Part shown: in pieces, positions 33,228 to 40,958 of the stretch
Numbering within the stretch: the stretch's first letter is position 1
How the letters are laid out: the number at the start of each line of letters is the position of its first letter
Source of the DNA: Armatimonadota bacterium
GTDB lineage: Bacteria > Armatimonadota > Fimbriimonadia > Fimbriimonadales > Fimbriimonadaceae
Assembly (NCBI GenBank): GCA_018268315.1
Contig: JAFDWU010000001.1
Coordinates: forward strand, 838,324-902,323
DNA: 64,000 bases
Direction of reading: 5' to 3'
The notes under the pieces: model-generated
Told to the model about the DNA's origin: nothing
Database searches by the model: none
The model's input: the letters and a program-made list of their open reading frames with translations, nothing else
Translations under genes and position numbers: made by a program

Positions 33228-34036
33228 AGCTTGGCCTCTAGAAGGCACGAAAGCATGGCATCGCGAGGGGCGGGAAGCCCAAGCCACCATTCAAAGGCGA
33301 GCGCGCCCTGCTCCATCAGCATCATCAGCCCATCCACGCACATCCGTGTGTGGGCGGCGGCATCATCGAGGAACTTCAACTGCATGCCATAGGCAAGATC
33401 GTAAGCCACTGCGTCCGGGTCGCAACGCCCCCACAAAACTGGAAGGCTCTCGCCAAACAGCGAGGCGGGAGTAGCGTTCACTAACATTCCCACCCCTTTC
33501 GGATCAAGCTCCACGCTAACGCTTGCCTGATCTCCTAACCGCGCGGCCAGCCGCGCGGCGTTATTTGGGTCACGGCTCCATATCCGCAAGTTGAAGCCGA
33601 TATCCACCAACGCAAGCCCAATCGAAGCGGCGCTTCCGCCGGAGCCGATGAGGAGGACGTCCTTCCTTTCGTCGATTTCCAGGTCGTGCAAGGTCTCGAT
33701 GAAGCCGGGGCCATCGGTGTTGATGCCGGTGTAATCGTCCAGCCGAATGCAATTCGCCGCCCCGCAGGCAAGGGCGAAGTCTTCGACGTTATCAAGCAGC
33801 GGCATCACCGCTTCCTTCAGCGGCACCGTCAGATTCACGCCCTCATAGCCCTTGTCGCGCAGGAAATCCAGCGCCGGCGCCAGTTCTTCCGGCTCAACCT
33901 CTAGCGCCACATAGCGGTACTCCAAACCCAAGACTTGGAAGGCGGCCCCATGCATCATGGGCGAGAGGGAGTGCGCGATGGGCTTGCCGAGGACGGCAAA
34001 GTCCGCCTGAGGGGCGTCCTGCCAGCGGGTGGTCAT
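33224..34036 (-). CDS. aroE: Shikimate dehydrogenase
   Basis: A 270-residue NADPH-dependent enzyme reducing 3-dehydroshikimate in aromatic amino acid synthesis. Seen: FAVLGKPIAHSLSPMMHGAAF (shikimate serines), GVNLTVPLKEAVMPLLD with the catalytic Lys, GAANCIRLDDYTGINTDGPGF with the catalytic Asp, and the Rossmann motif VLLIGSGGSAASIGLAL. The pattern GAANC instead of the common GAVNT is a mild variation. The ATG at 34036 overlaps the previous stop as TGATG. Longer frame to 34081 belongs to the upstream gene. Confidence 0.93.
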   Translation of the reverse strand: MTTRWQDAPQADFAVLGKPIAHSLSPMMHGAAFQVLGLEYRYVALEVEPEELAPALDFLRDKGYEGVNLTVPLKEAVMPLLDNVEDFALACGAANCIRLDDYTGINTDGPGFIETLHDLEIDERKDVLLIGSGGSAASIGLALVDIGFNLRIWSRDPNNAARLAARLGDQASVSVELDPKGVGMLVNATPASLFGESLPVLWGRCDPDAVAYDLAYGMQLKFLDDAAAHTRMCVDGLMMLMEQGALAFEWWLGLPAPRDAMLSCLLEAKL

Positions 34037-35097
34037 CAGGTCTTTTTGAATGCCCACAGCTTTTGTCCGCCAAAATTCCACACTGCCACCACCCCAGTGG
34101 CGACGACTTTAGCAATCGTATAGCTCAGCTTCGCGTGGCCTGGGATGAGGTGGCTCAGCACGTTGGTGATCAGCCAGTTGAAGAAGAGGCCCGCAAGTGA
34201 GATGATGACGAAGCGCTTGAATTGGCCCCGGTGGTCCTCGCCATCGGCGACCTCGAACGTCCACCTTCGGTTCCAGAAGTAGCTGTTTAGGATCGCGATG
34301 CTGCTGGCGACCGCTGAGAAGACGGGAAGCGAGGCATCGGCGGTCGATTTGGCGTATGCAAACAGGTTCGGAAAGCTGGTTTGCAGGAACGAGCCCATCG
34401 AGTTTGCGAACTGCTCGTGATAGCCAAACCGCAGTATCCATGTGATGCCGAAGTCGATTAGGAAGGAGAGGCCGCCCACCACCGCGAAGCGCATGAACTG
34501 CCTGCCGGTGGAATCGTTGGGTTTTGCGCTCTCTTCTTCGCCGCCGATATCATCCAGAGCTCGCAGAGCCGGATAAAGGAAGCGAAGTATCAGTTTCTCC
34601 AAAATGCGATTCGCCCGCGTCCCGATAAATTCGCGATCGGAAATCTTGTGGCACCAGATGCCCTCAATACCCGCGCGATTCGCGCCGAGGATGTCGGTCA
34701 GGAGCTGGTCGCCAACCATCACCGCATTCGCAGGCTGGATTCCAAACTTCTCACACGCAAGCTCGTACATGCGCGGACTTGGCTTAAAGCGATCGCGGAT
34801 CGTGGGGATGCCGAGCTTTTCGCTGATGCGGCCGAGCCGCTCCGGATGGCGCGTATTGCTTAAAATGCACAACTTGAAGCCCATCTTCTTGGCTTCTTCC
34901 AGCCAGTGCAGCACTTCGTCTTCGAAATTCTCGCGCTTCCATTCGACTAGCGTGTTGTCCACATCCAGCAGGATCAGACGCTTGCCGTCGTCCCACAATT
35001 TTTGCAGCGGCACCGCTTGCAATCGGTGATAAGCCGACACCGGGCAAAACGGGCGCAGGACGCCTGTTTTGTGCAATTGGAAGTGGCCGGTTCTCAT
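34036..35097 (-). CDS. Fusion: YqeG-type HAD phosphatase plus GtrA membrane domain
   Basis: A 353-residue protein of two parts. Residues 20-185 match the YqeG/HAD IIIA phosphatase group: RLILLDVDNTLVEWKRENFE with nucleophile Asp and DxD, KLCILSNTRHPERL, and KPSPRMYELACEKFGI, then VMVGDQLLTDILGANRAGI. Residues 200-350 form a GtrA-like domain with four membrane segments: FMRFAVVGGLSFLIDFGITW, a second at FSAVASSIAILNSYFWNRRW with the family's N-x-x-W-T-F pattern, and two more. GtrA proteins help move undecaprenyl-linked sugars. The two are normally separate genes; YqeG relatives include phosphatidylglycerophosphate phosphatases. So a lipid-phosphate or lipid-linked sugar role is a fair guess. 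It overlaps mltG and aroE. Confidence 0.85.
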   Translation of the reverse strand: MRTGHFQLHKTGVLRPFCPVSAYHRLQAVPLQKLWDDGKRLILLDVDNTLVEWKRENFEDEVLHWLEEAKKMGFKLCILSNTRHPERLGRISEKLGIPTIRDRFKPSPRMYELACEKFGIQPANAVMVGDQLLTDILGANRAGIEGIWCHKISDREFIGTRANRILEKLILRFLYPALRALDDIGGEEESAKPNDSTGRQFMRFAVVGGLSFLIDFGITWILRFGYHEQFANSMGSFLQTSFPNLFAYAKSTADASLPVFSAVASSIAILNSYFWNRRWTFEVADGEDHRGQFKRFVIISLAGLFFNWLITNVLSHLIPGHAKLSYTIAKVVATGVVAVWNFGGQKLWAFKKT

Positions 35098-36128
35098 GGG
35101 TTTTGTTTCTGCGCCATCAGTTTTCGACGTAAAGCGACGTTCTTCAGGTGCTGCTGATAGTCCGATGTGAATACCTGATGTCCGTCCGGCATCGCCACGT
35201 AGTACAGATAATCGCCCTCCGCGGGCTTAAGAGCAGCCTGAATGCTGCGCAGTCCCGGCGAGCAGATGGGACCGGGCGGCAGACCGGTGTGCAAGTAGGT
35301 GTTGAATGGCGATTTCACGCTGTGATACTCCGATTGCTTTAGCGGACGCCATTCTTGGAGCGCGTAGTTAACCGTTGCATCGATCTGAAGCGGCATGCCT
35401 TTGGCAATGCGGTTGTAGATCACCCGTGCCACCTTCGGTCGCTCGCTATCGCGCATCGTCTCAAGTTCCACCATTGAAGCAACGATCACCGCCTGCCGCA
35501 AATTCCCAGGCTTGCCCAAAGGGAGCCAGACCTTCTTGTTAAAGGCGGCGAGCTGCTTGGCAATCACCTCCTGTGGTGCGGATTTCGGCGCAAAGTTGTA
35601 CCGATCCGGATAAAGATAACCTTCCAGGGAGCCGGATGGCAATTTGAATTCCACAAACGGCTGATAGGTTTCCGTGTCTTGGGTAGCGGCGATGAAATCT
35701 TCGGCGCTTACCACCTCCTGCGCCTGTAGCATCTTTGCCTTGCGGGCAATCCAGAAGTTCTCGGGAAGGTAAAGACTCACGATGATGGGGTGGCGGCACG
35801 CAATTGCGATCTCTGCCGCAGACATGCCGGGATGAAACTGGTAGGTTCCAGGCGTCATCCGGTTGATTCGCCGCGCCAGAAGGTAGAGCTTTAACGCGAA
35901 GGCGCTTCTGGCGACTCCCTTCTCCTCAAGCTGATCCGCCACGGTTGCGCTTGTTTGGTTATCGCCAACTTTAAGATAGAAAGGCTCTCCTTTAGCGGTG
36001 CGCGAAAGAGCAGAGCCGAAGAAGACCGTGATGACGGCAAGCGCCACCACAAGGGCCAACAACATCCGCCGGAGACGCTTAATGAGCCGCAAAATACCGC
36101 TCCAGTATCTTGGCCGCCGCCTCGCCAT
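35094..36128 (-). CDS. mltG: Endolytic murein transglycosylase MltG (YceG)
   Basis: A 344-residue inner membrane enzyme that cuts nascent glycan strands and sets their length. It has a basic cytoplasmic start, one membrane segment (MLLALVVALAVITVFFGSAL), a LysM-like region (FYLKVGDNQTSATVADQLEE), and the YceG domain with the catalytic Glu in VIVASMVELETMRDSERPKV and LQIDATVNYAL, YNTYLHTGLPPGPICSPG equivalents. The start at 36128 overlaps ruvX by 50 bases but gives the expected basic n-region; ATG 36065 is the alternative. Its partner ruvX is adjacent, as in many genomes. Confidence 0.92.
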   Translation of the reverse strand: MARRRPRYWSGILRLIKRLRRMLLALVVALAVITVFFGSALSRTAKGEPFYLKVGDNQTSATVADQLEEKGVARSAFALKLYLLARRINRMTPGTYQFHPGMSAAEIAIACRHPIIVSLYLPENFWIARKAKMLQAQEVVSAEDFIAATQDTETYQPFVEFKLPSGSLEGYLYPDRYNFAPKSAPQEVIAKQLAAFNKKVWLPLGKPGNLRQAVIVASMVELETMRDSERPKVARVIYNRIAKGMPLQIDATVNYALQEWRPLKQSEYHSVKSPFNTYLHTGLPPGPICSPGLRSIQAALKPAEGDYLYYVAMPDGHQVFTSDYQQHLKNVALRRKLMAQKQNP

Positions 36129-36486
36129 CGCGCGCCTTGCGCTTATCGCTGCCCTTCAGGTCCAACCGGTTCAGTTGTTGCTCCGCCTCCACGCTGGTAA
36201 ACGCCTCATCTTGCAGTTCCACGGTTACTCCTTTCTCCCGAATGAGGTCCGCCAGCTTTTCGCAAACCCCGCTCAGGCGGGATGGGGAGCCGTCTGGCTG
36301 CAAGGGATGACCAAGCACAACCAAGTCAACTCCTTCATCGCGGGCTTTTGCGGCAATCGTCTCGGCGTCAAGCGATAGCTTGCCAAGCGCCTTTAAGGCG
36401 GGGCGAGGGGTCACGATGCCAAATTCCTTCTCGCCAACCGCGATCCCGATACGAGTCGTGCCAAGGTCCACGCCAAGCGCTCTCAA
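36079..36486 (-). CDS. ruvX: RuvX / YqgF RNase H-like nuclease
   Basis: A 135-residue RNase H-fold protein, the putative Holliday junction resolvase that also matures the 16S rRNA 3' end in some bacteria. Seen: MRALGVDLGTTRIGIAVGEK with the first catalytic Asp, VDLVVLGHPLQPDGSPS, and VELQDEAFTSVEAEQQL with catalytic Glu, ending in DGEAAAKILERYF with the last Asp. Full length. GTG/ATG overlap of four bases with hisN; its end runs inside the mltG reading frame. Confidence 0.94.
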   Translation of the reverse strand: MRALGVDLGTTRIGIAVGEKEFGIVTPRPALKALGKLSLDAETIAAKARDEGVDLVVLGHPLQPDGSPSRLSGVCEKLADLIREKGVTVELQDEAFTSVEAEQQLNRLDLKGSDKRKARDGEAAAKILERYFAAH

Positions 36487-37232
36487 TTTGCCCGCATCGC
36501 CTCCACAAGCTCATCGTGGAAGACGCCATTAGAGCTTATGAGTTCTTGCCCGAGAACGTCGTTACCCGCGAAGTCGGTGACCTTGCCGCCCGCCTCGCGG
36601 ACGATGAGCGAAACCGCGGAAATGTCCCACCGGCTCACAATTGGGTCGAGCATTGCGGTCGCCCTGCCGGTCGCCACAAGCGCGTGACCATAGGCATCGC
36701 ACCACGTCCGTAGCGCCATCGCCTTTTCCGACAGCTTCATCAAGCCATCCAGGCACCCGCGTGTATGAAAGGTTTTGAGACTGCCCGAAACCACCAGCGA
36801 GTCTTGCAAGGACTTCGTGCTGACCCGGCACGCGCGGCCATTGAACGTACAGCCCGCGCCTTTCTCGGCTAAGAGAATTTCTTCAAGAGCGGGAAAGTAC
36901 GCCGCGCCAATCACCGGCTCCCCATCGCGTTCATAGGAAAGCAGGCAGCCGTAAAGCGGGACCCCCGCTACAAACGACTTCGTGCCGTCAATGGGATCAA
37001 TCACCCAACGGTCGTCGCCGACGCCGGACAGACCTTCTTCCTCGCCAAGAATCGCCTCTCCAGGGAATGATTGTGAGATCAGCTTGCGCAATAGCGCCTC
37101 CGCTTCGCGGTCCGCGATGGTGACGGGCGTGTTGTCGGATTTGAGGTCGTACCCCACCCTGCCGAAGTAGCCGAGCGTGAGGCGTCCTGCTTGGAAGATT
37201 GCGTCGGCGGCAAAGCTGAGCCGGGGTGACAT
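36483..37232 (-). CDS. Inositol monophosphatase-family protein, HisN-like histidinol-phosphatase
   Basis: A 249-residue lithium-sensitive-type phosphatase. Metal sites: ILGEEEGLSG (Glu), WVIDPIDGTKSFVAGVPLYG (DPIDGT), and SRWDISAVSLIVREAGGKV (WD). The stretch ALRTWCDAYGHALVATGRA is the mark of the HisN/histidinol-phosphatase branch rather than SuhB. That would supply the dephosphorylation step after hisC at 3.4 kb. Inositol or other phosphates remain possible. It overlaps ruvX (ATGA) and follows pfkA by ten bases. Confidence 0.87.
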   Translation of the reverse strand: MSPRLSFAADAIFQAGRLTLGYFGRVGYDLKSDNTPVTIADREAEALLRKLISQSFPGEAILGEEEGLSGVGDDRWVIDPIDGTKSFVAGVPLYGCLLSYERDGEPVIGAAYFPALEEILLAEKGAGCTFNGRACRVSTKSLQDSLVVSGSLKTFHTRGCLDGLMKLSEKAMALRTWCDAYGHALVATGRATAMLDPIVSRWDISAVSLIVREAGGKVTDFAGNDVLGQELISSNGVFHDELVEAMRAN

Positions 37233-37242
37233 TGGCCAGAGT

Positions 37243-38205
37243 TTACTGCGCCATCATTTCCATCAACCGGAGCTTCTCGAGGTCGAGCTTGCACTCCATC
37301 TCAAGAACCTCCTTGATTGGCGTTGCCACCGGCATGTTGTTCTGCAAGCCAGCCAGCTCTCCGCTATGCCCTGCCAGCAATCTCTCGGTGGCAAAGGAGC
37401 CCAGCCGCGAAGCCAGCGCGCGATCAAACGCGGTGGGAATTCCGCCTCGCTGCATGTGACCAAGCACCAGATACCGCACTTCAAGCCCCATACGCTCCTT
37501 GATTTGCTCCTTTAGCACCGCCGCCGAGGCCGCGCCTTCTGCCACCACCACGATGCATGAAAGCCGACCCATGTCCTGGGCCTTCTGCAAGGCTGTGCAA
37601 ACATCGTCGAGCGTGTATGGGTGCTCCGGCACAAGCGTGATTTCCGCGCCTGCGGCAAGACCGGCTTCGGCTGCGATGTAGCCGTGGTGCCGACCCATCA
37701 CTTCGATAACAAAGATGCGGTCGTGCGAGTAGGCAGTGTCCCTCACCCGGTCGATCGCGTCAATGGCGGCGTTGATTGCGGTGTCGAACCCGATCGAGTA
37801 GTCGGTGCCAGGCACATCGTTGTCGATAGTTCCGGGAACCCCATTGATGGCAGTACCGAATTCGTCAAAGAGGCATTGCGCGCCCCGCAGCGTGCCATCG
37901 CCGCCGATTACGATGAGCCCTTCGATCCCATATTTCACAAGCGAGGCATGCGCCATCGCCCTGCCCTCAGGCAGCAGGAACTCGTTGCATCGAGATGTCC
38001 GCAGGAACGTGCCTCCGCGATTGATGACGCCGCCAACATCGCGCGAAGTTAGAAGCGCGCACTCACCGCGAATGAGGCCGGCAAAGCCATGGCGAATCCC
38101 ATAAGTCTCGACGCCGTGCGAGATGGCGGTTCGCACGATCGCGCGGATAGCGGCATTCATACCGCTCGAGTCTCCGCCGCTCGTCAATACGCCGATTCGC
38201 TTCAT
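37243..38205 (-). CDS. pfkA: ATP-dependent 6-phosphofructokinase
   Basis: A 320-residue glycolytic enzyme. Seen: MKRIGVLTSGGDSSGMNAAI, GLIVIGGDGTLRGAQCLF for ATP binding, and the catalytic GTIDNDVPGTDYSIGFDTA, followed by IFVIEVMGRHHGYIAAEAGL and YLVLGHMQRGGIPTAFDRAL. Length is that of bacterial PfkA. The Gly after GGD at the ATP site supports ATP over pyrophosphate. AGGAAGGG precedes the ATG. It opens the enzyme part of a long minus-strand array and follows the 38.2 kb lipoprotein gene by 12 bases. Confidence 0.95.
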   Translation of the reverse strand: MKRIGVLTSGGDSSGMNAAIRAIVRTAISHGVETYGIRHGFAGLIRGECALLTSRDVGGVINRGGTFLRTSRCNEFLLPEGRAMAHASLVKYGIEGLIVIGGDGTLRGAQCLFDEFGTAINGVPGTIDNDVPGTDYSIGFDTAINAAIDAIDRVRDTAYSHDRIFVIEVMGRHHGYIAAEAGLAAGAEITLVPEHPYTLDDVCTALQKAQDMGRLSCIVVVAEGAASAAVLKEQIKERMGLEVRYLVLGHMQRGGIPTAFDRALASRLGSFATERLLAGHSGELAGLQNNMPVATPIKEVLEMECKLDLEKLRLMEMMAQ

Positions 38206-38217
38206 AACCCTTCCTGA

Positions 38218-38871
38218 CTACGGCCGCTTCTTCTGCCCCTTTGCATTCACGACCCTCGCCTCATAGCTTGCGAGGGTCACATCGAGGTCCGCCGGGATTG
38301 AGCCGCCTAAAGCCACGATCTTGTTGATTCCCGCCTTGCGATACTGCGGAAAGTCTTCCTTCATCCCTTCGACGGTTGCTTTGATGTCAAAAGATGGGTC
38401 CTTGACGTCTTCGCCGCGGCAAGCGGCCCTTGCCATCCAGCCAATTTGAAGCGCCGCGAAGAGGTACGCCTTGGCCCCTTTGGCAGTATTAAAAACCGTC
38501 AGCGAAGCTGGGAGTACGACCTGCTGGTTCGGCGACTTGAAATGCAGAGTGAACTGCGCCTGCTCGTTTTCGAGACCGCTCGCGGGGTCCGTTCCCGGCT
38601 GGGAGGATACAAACTCAACCTTATCGATGCTGGCAGCGACGGGTTTCAACGTGATCTGAAACATCGCTTCGACGTTCGCTTTTGTCAAGCCTGGGTACAG
38701 TTCATCCGGATTAACGTAGGGGTAGAAGGCATCCGCGTTCGCAGTCTGGATCTCCTTCATGCGCTCCTTCGCGAAGTCACCTAGCCCGCCGCCCATTGAG
38801 AGCTTCCCGCTACATCCAGCGAGGGCAACAACCGACAAAGTGGCGATCAAGCCACGAGAGCGAGAGATCAT
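38218..38871 (-). CDS. Lipoprotein of an unnamed paralogous family (member A)
   Basis: A 217-residue lipoprotein: signal MISRSRGLIATLSVVALAGC with lipobox ALAGC. It is a paralogue of the three genes at 62.0-64.0 kb. Common marks: an N-terminal helix then a Y or F (ADAFYPYV), D/E-L-x-x-G-L-T (DELYPGLTKANVEAM), I/F-x-I-T-L-K-P, a tryptophan followed by R-A-x-C-R-G-E (WMARAACRGED), and GMKEDFPQYRKAGI. The function is unknown; I do not recognise a named domain. TAGCCT stands seven bases before the ATG, and pfkA begins 12 bases after the stop, so it heads that operon. Confidence 0.75.
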   Translation of the reverse strand: MISRSRGLIATLSVVALAGCSGKLSMGGGLGDFAKERMKEIQTANADAFYPYVNPDELYPGLTKANVEAMFQITLKPVAASIDKVEFVSSQPGTDPASGLENEQAQFTLHFKSPNQQVVLPASLTVFNTAKGAKAYLFAALQIGWMARAACRGEDVKDPSFDIKATVEGMKEDFPQYRKAGINKIVALGGSIPADLDVTLASYEARVVNAKGQKKRP

Positions 38872-38878
38872 TTGTGGA

Positions 38879-38884
38879 AGGCTA
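38879..38884 (-). promoter_or_regulatory. -10-like TAGCCT box, leaderless promoter
   Basis: Minus strand TAGCCT, seven bases, ATG at 38871. It is the likely promoter of the lipoprotein A-pfkA-hisN-ruvX-mltG array. Confidence 0.45.
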
Positions 38885-38892
38885 CCGGAAAG

Positions 38893-40263
38893 TTAGTCGC
38901 AAGGTGCTGTAGCGGGTTCGCCTGGTTTCAATATGCGCAGGCCAATCAGCCAGCCAAGGGTGATGCAGATAGCGCAGCAAACGAACGGCGAATACCGCCC
39001 GAAATCCGGCCCTAAGCCGATCTGCTCCCCCACCGGCTGAAGCCGCTCGTAAGCAAGGCCGCCAAGTGAGGTGCCGATAATCGCACCGAGACCCTGCGCG
39101 GTCATCACCGCGCCGAGGTTGGCCGCGCGACGATTGCAGTCAACATCGCTGACGCTTGCCATCCACGCCGGAATGGCGAGCAGGAAGCCAAAGCCGACCG
39201 GAATGCCCGCAAGCGCCAGAAGCCATGCCTGGCGCATCAACGGCACAAATGCGCCGGAGCCAATAAGAATCATGCCCAACGCGCAGCTTCCCATCCCAAA
39301 ATGCACCGCCTTCACCCGCCCCAACCTCTCGCCGAGCTTGGACATTGGCACACTGAACGCCGCCATCATAAGCGCCGCGGGCAGAACGAGGAATCCGAAC
39401 TGGGTTTCGCTGAAATGGAACTGGTCGTTAGCAAACAGCTTGATGATGGGCATCGGGAAGCCAATGCCGGCAAACGTGATGACTGCCAGCGCCAGGTATG
39501 ACGGAATTTGCTTCAGACTGCTGAGCAGCAGGTGCCATTCCGGACCTGCATGTTCATCCGCAACCTTGTGGGTGGACACTGTTTTGGGCTGGCGAACCGC
39601 GCTGATCATGACCGCGGCAAACAGACCCGAAGCCAAGTAAAAGCTTGCGGCATGGCTGTGAAACGTGTCGTTCACGAGGCCCGCGATGGGCAGGGCGAGC
39701 GCAACGCCGAGCAGATAGCAAAGGTTCAGCAGGGACATTGCCTGCTGCCGCTCACTGTCATCGGTGGCATCGCCCATCGCCGCGAAAAGCGAGGGCCACA
39801 GCATCGCCGCGCCGATTCCATCGAAAACGCGCAAGAAAAGTATGCTCACCGTCTCGAGCCTGCCCCAGTGATGAGGCACCAGGAACGTCAGGAGGGGTGT
39901 GGCGATGCAGATAGCAGGGCCCACAATCATGAAGGTTCTGCGACCGAAGCGGTCGGCCAGCATGCCCATCGGGCTCTTGAATACAGCTTCGCTTAAGAGG
40001 AAGCCAACAAGAATTAGGGCAATGAGTGACTCGCCAAACTGGCGATCTTCGCGTAAGTACACCGGCATGGTGCCGATGTTCAGCGCAGCGTAGCCGATCT
40101 CCGCAAACAGCGCGGTGATTAGCAGCATCAAGACAGGGCGCTTAGACAGCACCTTCTTGCTGCTAAGCGCGCCTACTTCAAGTTCTGCGAATTCGATAGG
40201 TGAAGGCGTACTGGGATCGTTCTTCTTGGAATCCTCCCTCGGCTCATTCACGATTGTGCCCAT
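38893..40263 (-). CDS. Major facilitator superfamily transporter
   Basis: A 456-residue membrane protein with a 40-residue hydrophilic N-terminal tail and twelve predicted membrane segments. The MFS motif A is present between segments 2 and 3 (GMLADRFGRRTFMIVGP), and a weaker copy in the second half (SKLGERLGRVKAVHFG). It resembles drug or sugar-phosphate exporters of the DHA1 type; substrate unknown. It begins directly after the AbrB-like gene, whose TAG ends at 40264, so the two are a unit driven from the TATAAT box at 40471-40476. Confidence 0.88.
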   Translation of the reverse strand: MGTIVNEPREDSKKNDPSTPSPIEFAELEVGALSSKKVLSKRPVLMLLITALFAEIGYAALNIGTMPVYLREDRQFGESLIALILVGFLLSEAVFKSPMGMLADRFGRRTFMIVGPAICIATPLLTFLVPHHWGRLETVSILFLRVFDGIGAAMLWPSLFAAMGDATDDSERQQAMSLLNLCYLLGVALALPIAGLVNDTFHSHAASFYLASGLFAAVMISAVRQPKTVSTHKVADEHAGPEWHLLLSSLKQIPSYLALAVITFAGIGFPMPIIKLFANDQFHFSETQFGFLVLPAALMMAAFSVPMSKLGERLGRVKAVHFGMGSCALGMILIGSGAFVPLMRQAWLLALAGIPVGFGFLLAIPAWMASVSDVDCNRRAANLGAVMTAQGLGAIIGTSLGGLAYERLQPVGEQIGLGPDFGRYSPFVCCAICITLGWLIGLRILKPGEPATAPCD

Positions 40264-40461
40264 CTAGTCGTCTTTTCGTGCCTTCTTACCCTTGGACGGT
40301 TTCTTATCACTATCTTCCTCAACTTCGGAAGGGTTTCGGAGAACAATAGAACTCTTCTTAAACTGGATCTCAACTTCGCTTGTTATCCCCAGGTGGTCCC
40401 TCATTTCCCGAGTGATGATCAGCGCTTTGCTATTACCCGTTTGGACTAGGTTTCGTTTCAT
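40264..40461 (-). CDS. AbrB/MazE-type (SpoVT) DNA-binding protein
   Basis: A 65-residue protein with a swapped-hairpin AbrB domain at the start: NLVQTGNSKALIITREMRDH, LGITSEVEIQFKKSSIVL. A 20-residue basic and acidic tail follows. MazE-like antitoxins have this layout, but no toxin (PemK, VapC) is next to it; the neighbour is an MFS transporter in the same operon. It may be a transcription regulator of that transporter, or an orphan antitoxin. Confidence 0.8.
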   Translation of the reverse strand: MKRNLVQTGNSKALIITREMRDHLGITSEVEIQFKKSSIVLRNPSEVEEDSDKKPSKGKKARKDD

Positions 40462-40470
40462 CGGTGCACC

Positions 40471-40476
40471 ATTATA
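40471..40476 (-). promoter_or_regulatory. -10 box TATAAT of the abrB-like/MFS unit
   Basis: A perfect TATAAT on the minus strand ends nine bases before the ATG at 40461. No good -35 box is seen at 17 bases. Confidence 0.5.
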
Positions 40477-40522
40477 GTGTCAGAGATCCGAAGGCGATGA
40501 GTCTTTATTCCCCCCCTCTTGA

Positions 40523-40951
40523 CTAGTGTAACCGTTCGTACACCGTTGGATCACGTTCTAAAAACTCGTTTACAAAAATTGGAATACTCACTGCCTTCCT
40601 TTTTTCGCGGCTCATTGTAACGTGCCAGGTGTAGCCGGTGGTCACCACTTTGCCGTGATTCAGTACTTCGTACTTGAACTGTATGGACGCCCGGCGCTTC
40701 TCCGCAAGCCAGATCCGCACCACCACGTCATCGTCATACTTCACCTCGCCGCGATACTCAGCGTGAGCCTCCACCACCGGCAGCATGATCCCCATTTCCT
40801 CAATCGACTTGTAAGTGACCCCTCGATCCCGCAGCCATGCGCCGCGGGCGACCTCGAACCAGTAAAAATAGTTCGCGTAGTAGGCATGGCCCATCTGGTC
40901 GGTCTCGCCGTACCGAACCCGGATCGTTGTTTCCGTTACTGCTTCGATCAT
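40523..40951 (-). CDS. Hotdog-fold acyl-CoA thioesterase (YbgC/FcbC type)
   Basis: A 142-residue hotdog thioesterase. Seen: VRYGETDQMGHAYYANYFYWFEVARGAWL, with the catalytic Asp in ETDQMGH and the Y-x-x-W-x-E/F-x-x-R helix (the motif is split here to its core TDQMGHAYYANYF). Substrate is likely a short acyl-CoA or an acyl-ACP; Tol-Pal-linked YbgC is the nearest well-known group but no tol genes are here. It follows the big GH18-GT2 gene by seven bases on the same strand. Confidence 0.9.
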   Translation of the reverse strand: MIEAVTETTIRVRYGETDQMGHAYYANYFYWFEVARGAWLRDRGVTYKSIEEMGIMLPVVEAHAEYRGEVKYDDDVVVRIWLAEKRRASIQFKYEVLNHGKVVTTGYTWHVTMSREKRKAVSIPIFVNEFLERDPTVYERLH

Positions 40952-40958
40952 CGGAAGG

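Noticed and set aside
40264-40461. Toxin-antitoxin module
   Set aside because: Only an AbrB-like partner is present; neighbours are a transporter and a thioesterase, not a toxin.
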